Assembly (NCBI RefSeq): GCF_018397995.1
Contig: NZ_BBQH01000019.1
Location: 1-64,000, forward strand
DNA length: 64,000 nucleotides
Direction: 5' to 3'
From: Rhizomonospora bruguierae
GTDB taxonomy: Bacteria > Actinomycetota > Actinomycetes > Mycobacteriales > Micromonosporaceae
The position numbers and the translations under genes were made by a program. Below are positions 26,858 to 37,463 of the stretch, in pieces. The first letter of the stretch is position 1; each line of letters begins with the position of its first letter. The notes beneath the pieces are model-generated. The model was given only the letters and a program-made list of their open reading frames with translations, made no database searches and was not told where the DNA came from.

Positions 26858-29800
26858 GTGTCCACCCAGCAGACGTCGCAGGAGAACCCGCTGGCCGGTT
26901 TCGGCCCGAACGAGTGGATCGTCGAGGAGATGTACCAGCGCTACCTCGCCGACCCGGCCAGCGTCGACCCGGCCTGGCACGACTTCTTCGCGGACTACAA
27001 GCCGGCGCTGGACAAGCCGGACGGCAAGGCCGCCCCGGTGACCCACACCCAGGCCAGCGCCGCCACCGCGACGGCCAGCGCGGCCCGCGCCGGCACCGAC
27101 GCGCCCGCCGCGAAGGCGGAGGTGAAGGCGGCGGCACCGGCCAGGGCGGCCGCGCCGGCCGCGCCCGCCAAGGCGGCGCCGAAGCCGGACGCGGCGCCCG
27201 CCAAGGCCGCACCCGCGACAGCGCCGGCCGCGGCGAAGCCGGCCGTCGAGCCGAAGGTGCGCACCGAGGGTGGCCGGGCGCCCGCGCCGAAGACCCCGCA
27301 GTCCGGGGGCGCCAGGACGATCCCGCTGCGCGGCGTCGCCGCCCGGATCGTGCAGAACATGGACTCCTCGCTCCAGGTGCCCACCGCGACGAGCGTCCGG
27401 GCGGTACCGGCCAAGCTGATCTCCGACAACCGCATTGTGATCAACAACCACCTCACCCGGGGGCGCGGCGGCAAGGTCAGCTTCACGCATCTGATCGGGT
27501 ACGCGCTGGTCAAGGCGCTGGCCGAGTACCCGGAGATGAACAACTCGTACACCGAGGTGGACGGCAAGCCGGCGATGGCCGAGCCGGAGCGGGTGAACCT
27601 GGGCATCGCGATCGACCTGCGCAAGCCCGACGGGTCGCGCACGCTCGTGGTCCCGTCGATCAAGGGCTGCGAGCGGATGGACTTCCGGCAGTTCTGGCAG
27701 GCGTACGAGGATGTCGTGCGGCGGGCCCGGCGCAACGAACTGACCATGGACGACTACGCCGGCACCACGATCTCGCTGACCAACCCGGGCGGCATCGGCA
27801 CCGTCCACTCGATGCCGCGGCTGATGGCGGGCCAGGGCACGATCATCGGGGTCGGCGCGATGGAGTACCCGGCGCCGTACGCCGGGATGAGCGACGAGAC
27901 GCTCGCCGGGATGGCGGTCAGCAAGATCATCACACTGACGTCCACCTACGACCACCGGATCATCCAGGGTGCCCAGTCCGGCGAGTTCCTCAAGGCCGTG
28001 CACGAACTGCTGCTCGGCGAGCACGGCTACTACGACGCGATCTTCACGGCGCTGCGCATCCCGTACGAGCCGGTGCGCTGGGTCCGCGACGTGGCGGTCA
28101 ACTCCGAGAGCCAGATCAACAAGACCGCCCGGGTCATCGAACTGATCCACGCGTACCGGGTGCGTGGTCACCTGATGGCCGACACCGACCCGCTGGAGTT
28201 CAAGATCCGCCGGCACCCGGACCTGGACGTGCTGGAGCACGGCCTGACGCTGTGGGACCTGGACCGCACGTTCCCGGTCGGCGGCTTCTCCGGCCAGCAA
28301 CGGATGAAGCTGCGCGAGGTGCTCGGCGTGCTGCGCGACTCGTACTGCCGCCGGGTCGGCGTCGAGTACATGCACATCCAGGACCCGGAGGAGCGCCGCT
28401 GGATCCAGGAGCGAGTCGAGCGCAAGTACACCAAGCCGGACCGGGCCGAGCAGAAGCACATCCTGAACCGGCTCAACTCCGCCGAGGCGTTCGAGACGTT
28501 CCTGCAAACCAAGTACGTCGGGCAGAAGCGGTTCTCGCTGGAGGGCGGCGAGTCGCTGATCCCGCTGCTGGACGAGGTGATCCAGGCGTCGGCCACCGGC
28601 GGGCTGGACGAGGTCGTCATCGGCATGGCGCACCGGGGCCGACTGAACGTGCTGGCCAACATCGTCGGCAAGCCGTACGAGAAGATCTTCTCCGAGTTCG
28701 AGGGGCACCTGGACCCGAAGTCCACCCAGGGCTCCGGCGACGTCAAGTACCACCTGGGCATGACCGGCAAGTTCACCACCCCGGACGGCGAGCACGCGAC
28801 CACCGTCTCGGTGGTGGCCAACCCGTCCCACCTGGAGGCGGTGGACCCGGTCATGGAGGGCATAGTCCGGGCCAAGCAGGACCGGCTGGACCTGGGCCTG
28901 GAGGGGTACACCGTGCTGCCCGTGCTGGTGCACGGCGACGCGGCGTTCGCCGGTCAGGGCGTGGTCGCCGAGACGCTGAACCTCTCCCAGTTGCGCGGGT
29001 ACCGCACCGGCGGCACGGTGCACGTGGTCGTCAACAACCAGGTGGGCTTCACCACCGCGCCCGAGTACAGCCGCTCGTCGCTGTACTCCACCGACGTGGC
29101 CCGGATGATCCAGGCACCGATCTTCCACGTGAACGGCGACGACCCCGAGGCCGTGGTCCGGGTCGCCCGGCTGGCGTTCGAGTACCGCCAGACGTTCACC
29201 AAGGACGTGGTGATCGACCTGGTCTGCTACCGGCGGCGCGGGCACAACGAGGGCGACGACCCGTCGATGACCAACCCGCTGATGTACCAGATCATCGACG
29301 CCAAGCGCAGCGTCCGGAAGCTGTACACCGAGGAACTGATCGGCCGGGGCGACATCACCGTCGAGGACGCCGAGGAACTGCTGCGCGACTACCAGGCGCA
29401 GCTGGAGCAGGTGTTCAAGGCGACCCGGGACGCGGCCACCTCGTCCCGGCCGCGCGGGCGCAGCCGGCAGCCCGAGCCGGAGCCGGTAGTGAAGACCGCG
29501 ATCGAGCCGGCGGTGCTGGCCGCGGTCGGCGAGGCGCACACCAACCTGCCGGAGGGGTTCACCCCGCACAAGCGGATCGTGCAGCTGCTGGAGCGGCGGG
29601 CCAAGATGGTCACCGGGGGCGGCATCGACTGGGCGATGGGTGAGCTGATCGCGTTTGGCTCGCTGCTGAACCAGGGCGTCACGGTGCGGCTGTCCGGTCA
29701 GGACTCGCGCCGGGGCACGTTCGTGCAGCGGCACGCCGCCATCTTCGACGCCCGCACCGGCGCCGACTACCTGCCCCTGTCGGCGCTGGTCGAGGCGCCG

Positions 29801-30682
29801 GCCGGCGGCGGCCAGCCGGCCCGCTTCTTCGCCCAGGACTCGCTGCTGAGCGAGTACGCGGCGATGGGCTTCGAGTACGGCTACTCGGTGGAGAACCCGG
29901 ACGCGCTGGTCCTCTGGGAGGCCCAGTTCGGCGACTTCGCCAACGGCGCGCAGTCCATCGTGGACGAGTTCATCTCCTCCGGCGAGGTGAAGTGGGGCCA
30001 GCAGTCCTCGGTGGTGGTGCTGCTGCCGCACGGTCACGAGGGCCAGGGCCCGGACCACACCTCCGGCCGCCCGGAGCGGTACCTCCAGCTCTGCGCCGAG
30101 GACAACATGCGGGTGGCGAACGTGACCACCCCGGCGAACTACTTCCACCTGCTGCGCCGCCAGGCCCTGTCGCCGAAGCACAAGCCGCTGGTGGTGTTCA
30201 CGCCCAAGTCCCTGCTGCGGCACAAGCTGGCCGTCTCCCAGCCGGCCGACTTCACCACCGGCACGTTCCAGCCGGTCCTGGACAATCCGGGGATCAACGG
30301 CACACTCCTGGATCCGGGGAAGGTCAAGCGGGTGCTGCTGTGCACCGGCAAGGTCTTCTACGACCTGCTCCAGGCCCGTGCCGAGCGGGGCATCACCGAC
30401 ACGGCCCTGCTGCGGGTCGAGCAGTTGTACCCGCTGCCGGTCGAGGAGCTGCGCGCGGCGCTGGAGCGGTTCCCGGCGGCGGACGACTTCGCCTGGGTCC
30501 AGGAGGAGCCGGCGAACCAGGGTGCCTGGTCGTTCATCGCGCTGAACCTGCTGGAACACCTGTCCGGGGTCCGGCTGCGGCGGATCTCCCGGCCGGCCGC
30601 GGCGGCGCCCGCGGTGGGTTCGGCGAAGCTGCACGACGCGGAGCAGGCGGCCCTCATCGAGGCCGCCCTGCCCCGGCCGTAG
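26858..30682 (+). CDS. kgd: multifunctional 2-oxoglutarate decarboxylase / dehydrogenase E1-E2 fusion
   Basis: 1274 residues. In order: a short E1 N-terminal docking segment ([13 protein letters not shown]), an Ala/Pro/Lys-rich flexible linker (~60-150), an E2 acyltransferase domain (~160-400, catalytic His in [12 protein letters not shown]), then the thiamine-diphosphate E1 domain (GMAHRGRLN, then [10 protein letters not shown]), and the C-terminal transketolase-like domain. No lipoyl domain is present, as expected for actinobacterial Kgd/OdhA, which borrows lipoyl groups from another E2. It runs the 2-oxoglutarate step of the TCA cycle. GTG 26858 was chosen because [11 protein letters not shown] matches the family start; GTG 26837 is an alternative. 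Confidence 0.96.
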   Translation: MSTQQTSQENPLAGFGPNEWIVEEMYQRYLADPASVDPAWHDFFADYKPALDKPDGKAAPVTHTQASAATATASAARAGTDAPAAKAEVKAAAPARAAAPAAPAKAAPKPDAAPAKAAPATAPAAAKPAVEPKVRTEGGRAPAPKTPQSGGARTIPLRGVAARIVQNMDSSLQVPTATSVRAVPAKLISDNRIVINNHLTRGRGGKVSFTHLIGYALVKALAEYPEMNNSYTEVDGKPAMAEPERVNLGIAIDLRKPDGSRTLVVPSIKGCERMDFRQFWQAYEDVVRRARRNELTMDDYAGTTISLTNPGGIGTVHSMPRLMAGQGTIIGVGAMEYPAPYAGMSDETLAGMAVSKIITLTSTYDHRIIQGAQSGEFLKAVHELLLGEHGYYDAIFTALRIPYEPVRWVRDVAVNSESQINKTARVIELIHAYRVRGHLMADTDPLEFKIRRHPDLDVLEHGLTLWDLDRTFPVGGFSGQQRMKLREVLGVLRDSYCRRVGVEYMHIQDPEERRWIQERVERKYTKPDRAEQKHILNRLNSAEAFETFLQTKYVGQKRFSLEGGESLIPLLDEVIQASATGGLDEVVIGMAHRGRLNVLANIVGKPYEKIFSEFEGHLDPKSTQGSGDVKYHLGMTGKFTTPDGEHATTVSVVANPSHLEAVDPVMEGIVRAKQDRLDLGLEGYTVLPVLVHGDAAFAGQGVVAETLNLSQLRGYRTGGTVHVVVNNQVGFTTAPEYSRSSLYSTDVARMIQAPIFHVNGDDPEAVVRVARLAFEYRQTFTKDVVIDLVCYRRRGHNEGDDPSMTNPLMYQIIDAKRSVRKLYTEELIGRGDITVEDAEELLRDYQAQLEQVFKATRDAATSSRPRGRSRQPEPEPVVKTAIEPAVLAAVGEAHTNLPEGFTPHKRIVQLLERRAKMVTGGGIDWAMGELIAFGSLLNQGVTVRLSGQDSRRGTFVQRHAAIFDARTGADYLPLSALVEAPAGGGQPARFFAQDSLLSEYAAMGFEYGYSVENPDALVLWEAQFGDFANGAQSIVDEFISSGEVKWGQQSSVVVLLPHGHEGQGPDHTSGRPERYLQLCAEDNMRVANVTTPANYFHLLRRQALSPKHKPLVVFTPKSLLRHKLAVSQPADFTTGTFQPVLDNPGINGTLLDPGKVKRVLLCTGKVFYDLLQARAERGITDTALLRVEQLYPLPVEELRAALERFPAADDFAWVQEEPANQGAWSFIALNLLEHLSGVRLRRISRPAAAAPAVGSAKLHDAEQAALIEAALPRP

Positions 30683-30693
30683 GCGGGTGCGGC

Positions 30694-30876
30694 GTGTACT
30701 TCACCGACCGTGGTATCGAGGAGCTGGCCAGCCGGCGTGGCGAGGAGACCGTCACGCTGGACTGGCTGGCCGAGCGGCTGCGCGACTTCGTCGACCTGAA
30801 CCCGGAGTTCGAGACGCCGATCGAGCGCTTCGCCACCTACCTGGCCCGGCTGGACGACGAGGACGACGACTTCTGA
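30694..30876 (+). CDS. small DUF6104-like protein
   Basis: 60 residues, acidic. It starts MYFTDRGIEEL and ends DDEDDDF, with an internal VTLDWLAERLRDFVDLNPEFE segment that predicts two helices. The sequence matches a small conserved actinobacterial protein family of unknown function (DUF6104). The GTG at 30694 is 12 bases after the kgd stop, so it is probably on the kgd transcript. No signal or metal motif is seen. Confidence 0.75.
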   Translation: MYFTDRGIEELASRRGEETVTLDWLAERLRDFVDLNPEFETPIERFATYLARLDDEDDDF

Positions 30877-30901
30877 CCCGCCAGCCGAACGCGACGACCC
30901 G

Positions 30902-31075
30902 TCAGACGAACGCGACGTAGAGGACCAGGGCGAGGGCGGCCAGGGCGACGATCACCGCGCCGACGATCGCCACCTTCTTGACCCCCTCGGCCGGGTCCTT
31001 GCGCGGCTCGGGTTGCTCGACGAACGCGCGGAACTGCTGGGTGTTGCCGGCCGGGTCCGGTTGCTGGGAAGACAT
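30902..31075 (-). CDS. small tail-anchored-type membrane protein
   Basis: 57 residues: a polar N-terminus (MSSQQPDPAGNTQQF), a charged middle (EPRKDPAEGVKK) and one C-terminal hydrophobic span (about 36-56). I do not know a function. The ATG at 31075 and the G/C-biased third positions support coding. It is convergent with the small gene at 30694 and divergent from the MMPL transporter; a GGGTAG-GGG-CTACCC repeat lies in the shared upstream region. Confidence 0.65.
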   Translation of the reverse strand: MSSQQPDPAGNTQQFRAFVEQPEPRKDPAEGVKKVAIVGAVIVALAALALVLYVAFV

Positions 31076-31096
31076 GCGGTTGACCCTAGGGCATCG

Positions 31097-31111
31097 GGTA
31101 GGGGCTACCCC
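31097..31111. promoter_or_regulatory. inverted repeat between divergent genes
   Basis: GGGTAG, three bases, then CTACCC, between the small membrane gene and the MMPL gene. It is a small hairpin or a possible operator. Confidence 0.3.
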
Positions 31112-31172
31112 ACCGCCAACACGGGTGTGCGCCGGATCGTGGTAGTCGATCACGCTCCGTAGCGTCGCGGGC

Positions 31173-33413
31173 ATGACAACGGAGACGATTCCGCCGCCGC
31201 CGGCGATCCGGCCGGAGCCCGACGACCGGCACCGGCACCGGCGGCCGGGCAATCTGGCCGCCACCGTGGCCCGTTTCAGCGCCCGGCACCGCTTCCTCGC
31301 CGTCGGCGGGTGGCTGGCGTTCGTCGCGCTGGCCACCGCCCTGATGGTGACCCTGGGGACCCGCTCCGCCACCGACGCGGACTACGGAAACGGGGAGTCC
31401 CGCCGGGCGGACCAGATCATCGCCGGTGCCGGCTTCGCCGACCGGGCCGGCGAGATGGTGATCGTGCACAGCGACGCGCTCACGGTCACCGATCCGGCGT
31501 TCCGGGCGGCCGTGACCGAGGCGATCGCCGCGGTGCGTGGTACCGGTGCCGTGGAGAACGTCCGCTCCCCGCTGGAGCCGGAGGGCGCGGCGCTGGTCTC
31601 GGCGGACAGGCACTCCGCCCTGGTGGCGTTCGACCTGGCCGGGGACGCGGAGACGGCCGAGGACCGGGTCGGCCCGGTGATGGACGCGGTGGCCGGCGTC
31701 CAGGGCGCCCACCCGGACCTGTACGTGGGCGAGTCCGGCGCGGCCAGCCTGGACAAGACGTTCAACGACAAGCTCAGCGGGGACATGCAGCGGCTGTCCA
31801 TGCTGTCGATCCCGGTGACGCTGGGCATTCTGATCGTGGCCTTCGGGGCGCTGCTGGCGGCGGTCCTGCCGCTGGGGCTGGCGCTGACCGCGTTCCTCGG
31901 CTCGCTGGGGCTGCTCGCCGTGGCGAGCCGCTGGGCGCCCGCCGACGACACCGTCACCCACCTGATGCTGCTGATGGGCCTCGCGGTGGGCGTGGACTAC
32001 TGCCTGTTCTACCTCCGGCGGGAGCGCGAGGAGCGGGCCCGGGGCGCCGGTCCGGAGCGGGCGCTGGAGGTCGCCGCGGCCACCTCCGGGCGCTCGGTGC
32101 TGATCTCCGCGATCACGGTGATCATCGCGATGGCCGGGATGCTCCTCACCCGGGACACCACGTTCATCAGCCTCGCCACCGGCACCATCCTGGTCGTGGC
32201 CACCGCCGCCGCCGGGTCGATGACCGTGCTGCCGGCGATCCTTTCCAAGCTCGGGGACCGGGTGGATCTGGGCCGCGTCCCGGGCCTGCACCGGCGCCGG
32301 GCGGCGAACCCGGAGGCCGGCGGGCGGTTCTGGCGGGCCGTGATGCGGGCCGTGATGCGCCGTCCCGGCCTGTCCGCCACGCTGGCCGGGGGCCTGCTGG
32401 TGGTGCTGGCGCTGCCCGCGCTCGGGATGCGCACCGCCCAGCCGGGCATCGCCGACATCCGGCACGACCAGCCGGCGCTGATCGCGTACGACCGGATCGA
32501 GGCCGCCTTCCCCGGCGGCGCGGACCCGGCGAAGGTGGTGCTGCGGGCGCCGGACGTCGCCGCCGCGCCGGTCACCGCCGCGATCGACCGGTTCCGCGCC
32601 CGCGCCCTGGCCACGGGGCAGGTGCACGAGCCGATCGCGGTCGAGGTGAACCCGGCGGGGACCGTCGCCGTGATCAGCGTCGGGCTCTCCGGCAGCGGGG
32701 GCGACCGGGTCTCCGAGCGCGCCGTCGAGGCGCTGCGCACCGACGTCATCCCGCAAACCCTGGCCGGGCTGCCCGGCGCCGAGGTGGCCGTCACCGGCAA
32801 CGCCGCCGGCTCGGTCGACTTCAACCGGGCCCTGGACCGCAGCGTCCCGCTGGTCTTCGGCTTCGTCCTCGGGCTGGCGTTCCTGCTGTTGCTGGTGTCG
32901 TTCCGGTCCCTGGTGGTGGCGGTGACCGCGATCGCGCTGAACCTGCTCTCGGTGGCCGCGGCGTACGGCCTGCTCACCGTGGTGTTCCAGCGCGGCTGGG
33001 GCGAGGGCCTGCTGGGCTTCACCCCCACCGGCGCGATCACCAACTGGCTGCCGCTGTTCCTGTTCGTGATCCTGTTCGGCCTGTCGATGGACTACCACGT
33101 GTTCGTGCTGAGCCGGATCCGCGAGGGGCACGACCGGGGCTGGCCGACCCGCCTGGCGGTCTCCCGCGGCATTCGGGGCACCGCCGGGGTCATCACCAGC
33201 GCCGCGGTCGTGATGGTGGCGGTGTTCGCGCTGTTCGCCACCGGGTCGCTCACCACGATGAAGGCGATGGGCTTCGGCCTCGCCTCGGCGGTGCTGATCG
33301 ACGCCACGGTGGTGCGGGCCGTCCTGCTGCCCGCCGTGATGGCGCTGCTCGGCGAGCGCAACTGGTACCTGCCGCGCTGGCTGCGCTGGCTGCCCCAGCC
33401 CCGTCACCACTGA
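31173..33413 (+). CDS. MMPL/RND-family transporter
   Basis: 746 residues in two homologous halves, each with one span, a large external domain and five more spans. The proton-relay motifs are VGVDYCLFYL in the first half and LSMDYHVFVL in the second. Related mycobacterial proteins export lipids; others export small molecules using the proton gradient. The N-terminal ~35 residues are cytoplasmic and Pro/His/Arg-rich. ATG 31173 is the first good start. No lipid-synthesis gene adjoins it, so the cargo is unknown. Confidence 0.93.
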   Translation: MTTETIPPPPAIRPEPDDRHRHRRPGNLAATVARFSARHRFLAVGGWLAFVALATALMVTLGTRSATDADYGNGESRRADQIIAGAGFADRAGEMVIVHSDALTVTDPAFRAAVTEAIAAVRGTGAVENVRSPLEPEGAALVSADRHSALVAFDLAGDAETAEDRVGPVMDAVAGVQGAHPDLYVGESGAASLDKTFNDKLSGDMQRLSMLSIPVTLGILIVAFGALLAAVLPLGLALTAFLGSLGLLAVASRWAPADDTVTHLMLLMGLAVGVDYCLFYLRREREERARGAGPERALEVAAATSGRSVLISAITVIIAMAGMLLTRDTTFISLATGTILVVATAAAGSMTVLPAILSKLGDRVDLGRVPGLHRRRAANPEAGGRFWRAVMRAVMRRPGLSATLAGGLLVVLALPALGMRTAQPGIADIRHDQPALIAYDRIEAAFPGGADPAKVVLRAPDVAAAPVTAAIDRFRARALATGQVHEPIAVEVNPAGTVAVISVGLSGSGGDRVSERAVEALRTDVIPQTLAGLPGAEVAVTGNAAGSVDFNRALDRSVPLVFGFVLGLAFLLLLVSFRSLVVAVTAIALNLLSVAAAYGLLTVVFQRGWGEGLLGFTPTGAITNWLPLFLFVILFGLSMDYHVFVLSRIREGHDRGWPTRLAVSRGIRGTAGVITSAAVVMVAVFALFATGSLTTMKAMGFGLASAVLIDATVVRAVLLPAVMALLGERNWYLPRWLRWLPQPRHH

Positions 33414-33474
33414 GCCATACCGGAAGGACGGCGGCCGGTGGTCGATGTCCGCCGCAGCGGGTCAGAATCGCGTG

Positions 33475-34398
33475 ATGCGCCGACTCGCTCTGGCGGGGCC
33501 GCTGGCCGCCGCGCTGCTGGCCGGGCTCGTCGCCTGCGGCGACGAGCCACCGGTCTCCACCACCACCGCGCCGCCCACGGCACCCAGCGCGGCCGCCCCG
33601 ACTCTCAGGCCGATCACCGGGACCGCGCCGAGCCACGCCTTCGACGTGGCACAGCGCAAGCTCCTGGTGCAGCGGGACGGGCGCAGCATCCCGGTGACGG
33701 TCTGGTACCCGCAGGGCCCCGGCCCCTTCCCGGTGGTGCTGTTCAGTCACGGGCTCGGCACCTCCCCGGTCGACTACCGGCCGCTGCTGATGCGCTGGGC
33801 GCGGGCGGGCTTCACCATCGCGGCACCCACCTACCCGCAGACCAGCTCGGGCAGCCGGCAGATGAACGTGCTGGACGTGCTGAACCAGCCGGCGGACGCC
33901 AGCGCCACCCTGGACCAGGTCTTGGCACTGAACCGGAAGGCCGGCGACCCGCTGCGCGGCCGCCTGGCGACCGACCGGGTGGCCGCAGCCGGCCACTCCG
34001 CGGGCGGGATCACCACGGTCGGGCTGTTCACCGTCGCCCGGGATGACCGGCTGCGCGCCGGGGTGGTCCTGGCCGGCAGCTCACTCGGCATGGGTCTCAC
34101 GTACGCCGGGGCGCCCGCACCAATGCTGTTCGTGCACGGGCAGCGGGACACGGTCGTCAAGTACGCCGACGGCAAGGCCGCGTTCGACGCGGTCCCATGG
34201 CCCAAGGCGATGCTGACGCTGCCCGCCGCGGGCCACGGCGAGGCCCTGCTCAGCAGCGAAGACGGGGCCTTCACGGCGGTCGCCGACACCACCCTGGACT
34301 TCCTGCGCTGGTCCCTCTACGGCGACGCCGCCGCCAAGCGCCGGATGACCCAGGACGCCGGCTCCGGCTCGGTGGCCCGGCTAGACAGCCGCCTCTAG
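33475..34398 (+). CDS. lipoprotein alpha/beta hydrolase
   Basis: 307 residues. A signal peptide (MRRLALAG...) ends in lipobox LVAC, so the enzyme is probably anchored outside the membrane. The hydrolase domain has the nucleophile elbow GHSAGG, an oxyanion-side FSHGLGT, the acid in HGQRDTVV and His in AAGHGEAL. It resembles platelet-activating-factor acetylhydrolase-like or dienelactone-hydrolase-like esterases; the substrate is unknown. ATG 33475 is preferred to the in-frame start 30 bases upstream because the signal peptide begins there. The 3' end overlaps the convergent MDR gene by 18 bases. Confidence 0.87.
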   Translation: MRRLALAGPLAAALLAGLVACGDEPPVSTTTAPPTAPSAAAPTLRPITGTAPSHAFDVAQRKLLVQRDGRSIPVTVWYPQGPGPFPVVLFSHGLGTSPVDYRPLLMRWARAGFTIAAPTYPQTSSGSRQMNVLDVLNQPADASATLDQVLALNRKAGDPLRGRLATDRVAAAGHSAGGITTVGLFTVARDDRLRAGVVLAGSSLGMGLTYAGAPAPMLFVHGQRDTVVKYADGKAAFDAVPWPKAMLTLPAAGHGEALLSSEDGAFTAVADTTLDFLRWSLYGDAAAKRRMTQDAGSGSVARLDSRL

Positions 34399-35334
34399 GA
34401 CGATCTTGCCGAACACGTCGCCCGCGGCGAGCCTCGCGAACGCCTCCCGGGCGGCGTCGAACGGCAGCACCGAGTCCACGATCGGGCGCAGCCGGCCGGC
34501 GGCGACCAGGTCGAGCAGCGCGACCAGCTCCTCCCGGCTGCCCATCGAACTGCCCAGGATCTCCAGTTGCATGGCGAACACCCGGCGCAGGTTCACCGCC
34601 GCCTCGGCGCCCGTGGTGGCGCCCGAGACGACGATGCGGGCGCCCGGCGCCGCGCACTTCATCGAGTGCTCGAAGGTGGCCGGGCCGACGGTCTCCACCA
34701 CCACCTGGACCCGCTCCGGCAGGCGCGCGCCCGGCTCCAGCGCCGTCGCGCCCAGCGCCGCCACGCGCTCCCGCTTGGCGGCGTCCCGGCTGGTCGCGTA
34801 GACCCGGGCGCCCAGCGCCACGCCGATCGCCACCGCCGCGCTGGCCACGCCGCCGCCGGCGCCCTGCACCAGCACCGCGTCACCCTCGCCCAGCCGCCCC
34901 CTGGTCACCAGCATCCGGTACGCGGTGAGCCAGGCGGTCGGCAGGCAGGCCGCGTCGGCGAAGGACACCGTGGCGGGCTTCGGCACCAGGTTCTCCCGGG
35001 GCACCGCCACCCGCTCGGCGAGGGTGCCGGGGTGGCGCTCGGACGGCAGCGAGTACCCGCGCGGGTCGCCCGGGTCCGGGATGACCGGGTAGATGACGAC
35101 CTCGTTGCCGTCCGGGTCCACCCCGGCGGCGTCCGTGCCAAGGATCATCGGCAACTGGTTCTCGCGCAGCCCCACCCCGCGCAGCGACCACAGGTCGTGG
35201 TGGTTCAGCGAGGCCGCCCGCACCCGCACGGTCACCCACCCCGGCCCCGACGGCGACGGCTCGGGCGCGTCCCCGACGGTCAGCGCGGCGAGCGGGTCGG
35301 CGTCATCGAAGGCGGTGGCGAACGCGGCACGCAT
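34381..35334 (-). CDS. zinc-independent medium-chain dehydrogenase (quinone-reductase-like)
   Basis: 317 residues of the MDR superfamily. The NAD(P)-binding domain has QGAGGGVASAAV, a variant of the usual glycine-rich loop, and the N-terminal GroES-like domain has ASLNHHDLWSLRG. The four-cysteine structural zinc site of true alcohol dehydrogenases is absent, so an NAD(P)H quinone oxidoreductase-like role is likely. The substrate is unknown. The final codons overlap the end of the lipoprotein gene on the other strand. It is transcribed alone. Confidence 0.85.
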   Translation of the reverse strand: MRAAFATAFDDADPLAALTVGDAPEPSPSGPGWVTVRVRAASLNHHDLWSLRGVGLRENQLPMILGTDAAGVDPDGNEVVIYPVIPDPGDPRGYSLPSERHPGTLAERVAVPRENLVPKPATVSFADAACLPTAWLTAYRMLVTRGRLGEGDAVLVQGAGGGVASAAVAIGVALGARVYATSRDAAKRERVAALGATALEPGARLPERVQVVVETVGPATFEHSMKCAAPGARIVVSGATTGAEAAVNLRRVFAMQLEILGSSMGSREELVALLDLVAAGRLRPIVDSVLPFDAAREAFARLAAGDVFGKIVLEAAV

Positions 35335-35359
35335 GGTTGCCGACGCTAGCAGCCGGCCG

Positions 35360-36550
35360 CTACCGCCCGGTACGGCAGACGCCGTCGCGCCGGGCGGCGT
35401 CGGCCACGGCGGCGGCGACCGCCGGGGCGACGCGCGGGTCCAGCGGGGACGGGACGATCGCGTCCGGGCGCAGCGACTGCGCCACGACGGCGGCGATGGC
35501 GTCCGCCGCGGCCAGCTTCATGCCCTCGGTGATCCGGGTGGCCCGCGCGTCCAGGGCGCCCCGGAAGACGCCGGGAAACGCGAGCACGTTGTTGATCTGG
35601 TTGGGGAAGTCGCTGCGGCCGGTGGCGACCACCGCCGCGTACCGGGTGGCCACCTCCGGGTGCACCTCCGGGGTGGGGTTCGCCAGCGCGAAGATCACCC
35701 CGCCGGGGCTCATCCGGGCCACCGCCTCCTCCTCGATCCGCCCGCCCGACACGCCGACCAGCACGTCCACCCCGGCGAGCGCGTCGGCGATGCCGCCGCC
35801 CCGGTGCGCGCCGTTGGTCAGCGCCGCCAGGTCGGCCTTGGCCGAGCCGGGCGGCAGGTCGGTGCGTTCCGGGCCGAGGATGCCGCGCGAGTCGCTGACC
35901 ACCACCGCGCCGGGGTCCACCCCGCCGGCGATGAGCATCTTCGTGACCGCCACCCCGGCCGCGCCCGCACCGCTCACCGCCACCCGCAGGTCGCCCAGCT
36001 TGCGGTCGAGCAGGCGGGCGGCGTTGCGCAGGGCGGCCAGCACCACGATCGCGGTGCCGTGCTGGTCGTCGTGGAAGACCGGGATCGGCAGCGCCTCGTC
36101 CAGCCGGCGTTCGATCTCAAAGCAGCGCGGCGCGCTGATGTCCTCCAGGTTGATCCCGCCGAACGAGGGGGCCAGCGCGGTGACCACCCGGATGATCTCG
36201 TCGACGTCCCGGGTGTCGAGGCAGACCGGCACCGCGTCGACGCCGCCGAACTGCTTGAACAGCACCGCCTTGCCCTCCATCACGGGCAGGGCGGCGCGGG
36301 GCCCGATGTCGCCGAGGCCGAGCACGGCGGTGCCGTCGCTGACCACGGCGACGGTGTGACCGGCCCAGGTGTACTCGTCGGCGAGCGCCGGGGCGGCGGC
36401 GATGGCCTGGCAGACCCGGGCCACGCCGGGCGTGTAGGCCAGGGACAGATCCTCGCGGCTGGTCAGCGGGACGGTGGCGGCGACGGCCATCTTGCCGCCG
36501 CGGTGCAGGGCGAAAACGGGATCGGCGGTGTCCATCGTGGACGGTGCCAT
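35360..36550 (-). CDS. NAD(P)-dependent malic enzyme
   Basis: 396 residues, typical of the short bacterial malic enzymes. The catalytic Tyr lies in SLAYTPGVA, the metal-binding site is FHDDQHGTA, and the NAD(P) fold has VSGAGAAGVA. It oxidatively decarboxylates malate to pyruvate, linking the TCA cycle to pyruvate and NAD(P)H. The C-terminal phosphotransacetylase-like extension of longer forms is absent. ATG 36550 follows AGGAG; the upstream in-frame extension is Arg-rich and unlikely. It is a single gene. Confidence 0.93.
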   Translation of the reverse strand: MAPSTMDTADPVFALHRGGKMAVAATVPLTSREDLSLAYTPGVARVCQAIAAAPALADEYTWAGHTVAVVSDGTAVLGLGDIGPRAALPVMEGKAVLFKQFGGVDAVPVCLDTRDVDEIIRVVTALAPSFGGINLEDISAPRCFEIERRLDEALPIPVFHDDQHGTAIVVLAALRNAARLLDRKLGDLRVAVSGAGAAGVAVTKMLIAGGVDPGAVVVSDSRGILGPERTDLPPGSAKADLAALTNGAHRGGGIADALAGVDVLVGVSGGRIEEEAVARMSPGGVIFALANPTPEVHPEVATRYAAVVATGRSDFPNQINNVLAFPGVFRGALDARATRITEGMKLAAADAIAAVVAQSLRPDAIVPSPLDPRVAPAVAAAVADAARRDGVCRTGR

Positions 36551-36671
36551 GGGAAGCTCCTGGGTGTTGACGAACGAGGTCGGCCGGCGGCGCGAGGTGA
36601 GCGCCCGGCGGCGACGTGTCACGGGGATCACCCGGGCGGCTTCCAGCATAGTGGGACGGCAACCGGCCGGG

Positions 36672-36965
36672 TCAGCGCACCCGGCCGGGGCGCGGCCAGT
36701 ACCGCAGCACCACCCGGCCCGCCACGTCCGCCACCCCGTACGCGCGCGAGTCGTCCGCGACCAGCGGGTTGTCTCCCCGTACCCACCAGCCGCCGTCCTG
36801 AACGCGCACCGCGCGCTTGACCACGAGCAGATCCGGGCGGGACCGGAAGCGGGCGATCACCACGTCACCCGGGCGCACCGCGCGCCCGGCACGGCGGACC
36901 AGCACCGCGTCGCCGTGCCGCAACGTGGGCGCCATCGAGGGTCCGTGCACCAGCACCGCGTACAC
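36672..36965 (-). CDS. sodX: nickel superoxide dismutase maturation protease
   Basis: 97 residues, a minimal S26 signal-peptidase-like enzyme without a membrane span. The Ser/Lys dyad is Ser10 (HGPSMAP) and Lys50 (LVVKRAV); box WVRGDNP is present. It trims the N-terminal propeptide of Ni-SOD so that His1 can bind nickel. The GTG start at 36965 lies 90 bases from the divergent sodN start, the usual sodX/sodN pairing, so the shared promoter region could control both. Confidence 0.93.
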   Translation of the reverse strand: MYAVLVHGPSMAPTLRHGDAVLVRRAGRAVRPGDVVIARFRSRPDLLVVKRAVRVQDGGWWVRGDNPLVADDSRAYGVADVAGRVVLRYWPRPGRVR

Positions 36966-37055
36966 CGGTGATTTGCCTCCCTAGTCCCTGCCCGGGGTAT
37001 CCCCTCGGAGTAGGGTCGGACCTGGATCATCGCAAACATCCACGAAGGAGTCTCG

Positions 37056-37463
37056 ATGCGACTTCCGCGCATACTGACGCCGCGCACCGTCGCCAGCGCA
37101 CACTGCGATCTGCCCTGCGGCGTGTACGACCCGGCGCAGGCCCGGATCGAGGCCGAGTCGATCAAGGCCATCTGCGAGAAGTACCAGGCCAACGAGGACC
37201 CGGAGTTCCGCACCCGCGCCCTGATCATCAAGGAGCAGCGGGCCGAACTGGTCAAGCACCACCTGTGGGTGCTGTGGACCGACTACTTCAAGCCGCCGCA
37301 CTTCGAGAAGTACCCGCAACTGCACGCCCTGTTCAACGAGGCCACCAAGCTGGCGGGCGGGGGCGGCGGCGCCAAGGCGTCGACCGACCCGGCGGTCGCG
37401 GACAAGCTGCTCGCCAAGATCGAGGAGATCTCGAAGATCTTCTGGGAGACCAAGCAGGCGTGA
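37056..37463 (+). CDS. sodN: nickel superoxide dismutase
   Basis: 135 residues. A propeptide of 15 residues (MRLPRILTPRTVASA) precedes the nickel hook HCDLPCGVYDP; after cleavage His1, Cys2 and Cys6 bind nickel. The rest is the four-helix bundle (EKYQANEDPEF, then the C-terminal EISKIFWETKQA). The enzyme removes superoxide in the cytoplasm. AAGGAG precedes ATG 37056. It stands divergent from its protease gene, and its stop overlaps the following GNAT start by 4 bases. I looked for but did not find a clear Nur box. Confidence 0.97.
   Translation: MRLPRILTPRTVASAHCDLPCGVYDPAQARIEAESIKAICEKYQANEDPEFRTRALIIKEQRAELVKHHLWVLWTDYFKPPHFEKYPQLHALFNEATKLAGGGGGAKASTDPAVADKLLAKIEEISKIFWETKQA

Noticed and set aside
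26816-30634. 1272-codon open frame antisense to kgd
   Set aside because: It mirrors kgd codon positions and is rich in Arg/His/Gln, as expected from reverse reading of G/C third positions. No domain is seen.
36966-37055. Nur (nickel regulator) box between sodX and sodN
   Set aside because: No TTGCA-type inverted repeat with the right spacing; only an isolated CGCAAAC.
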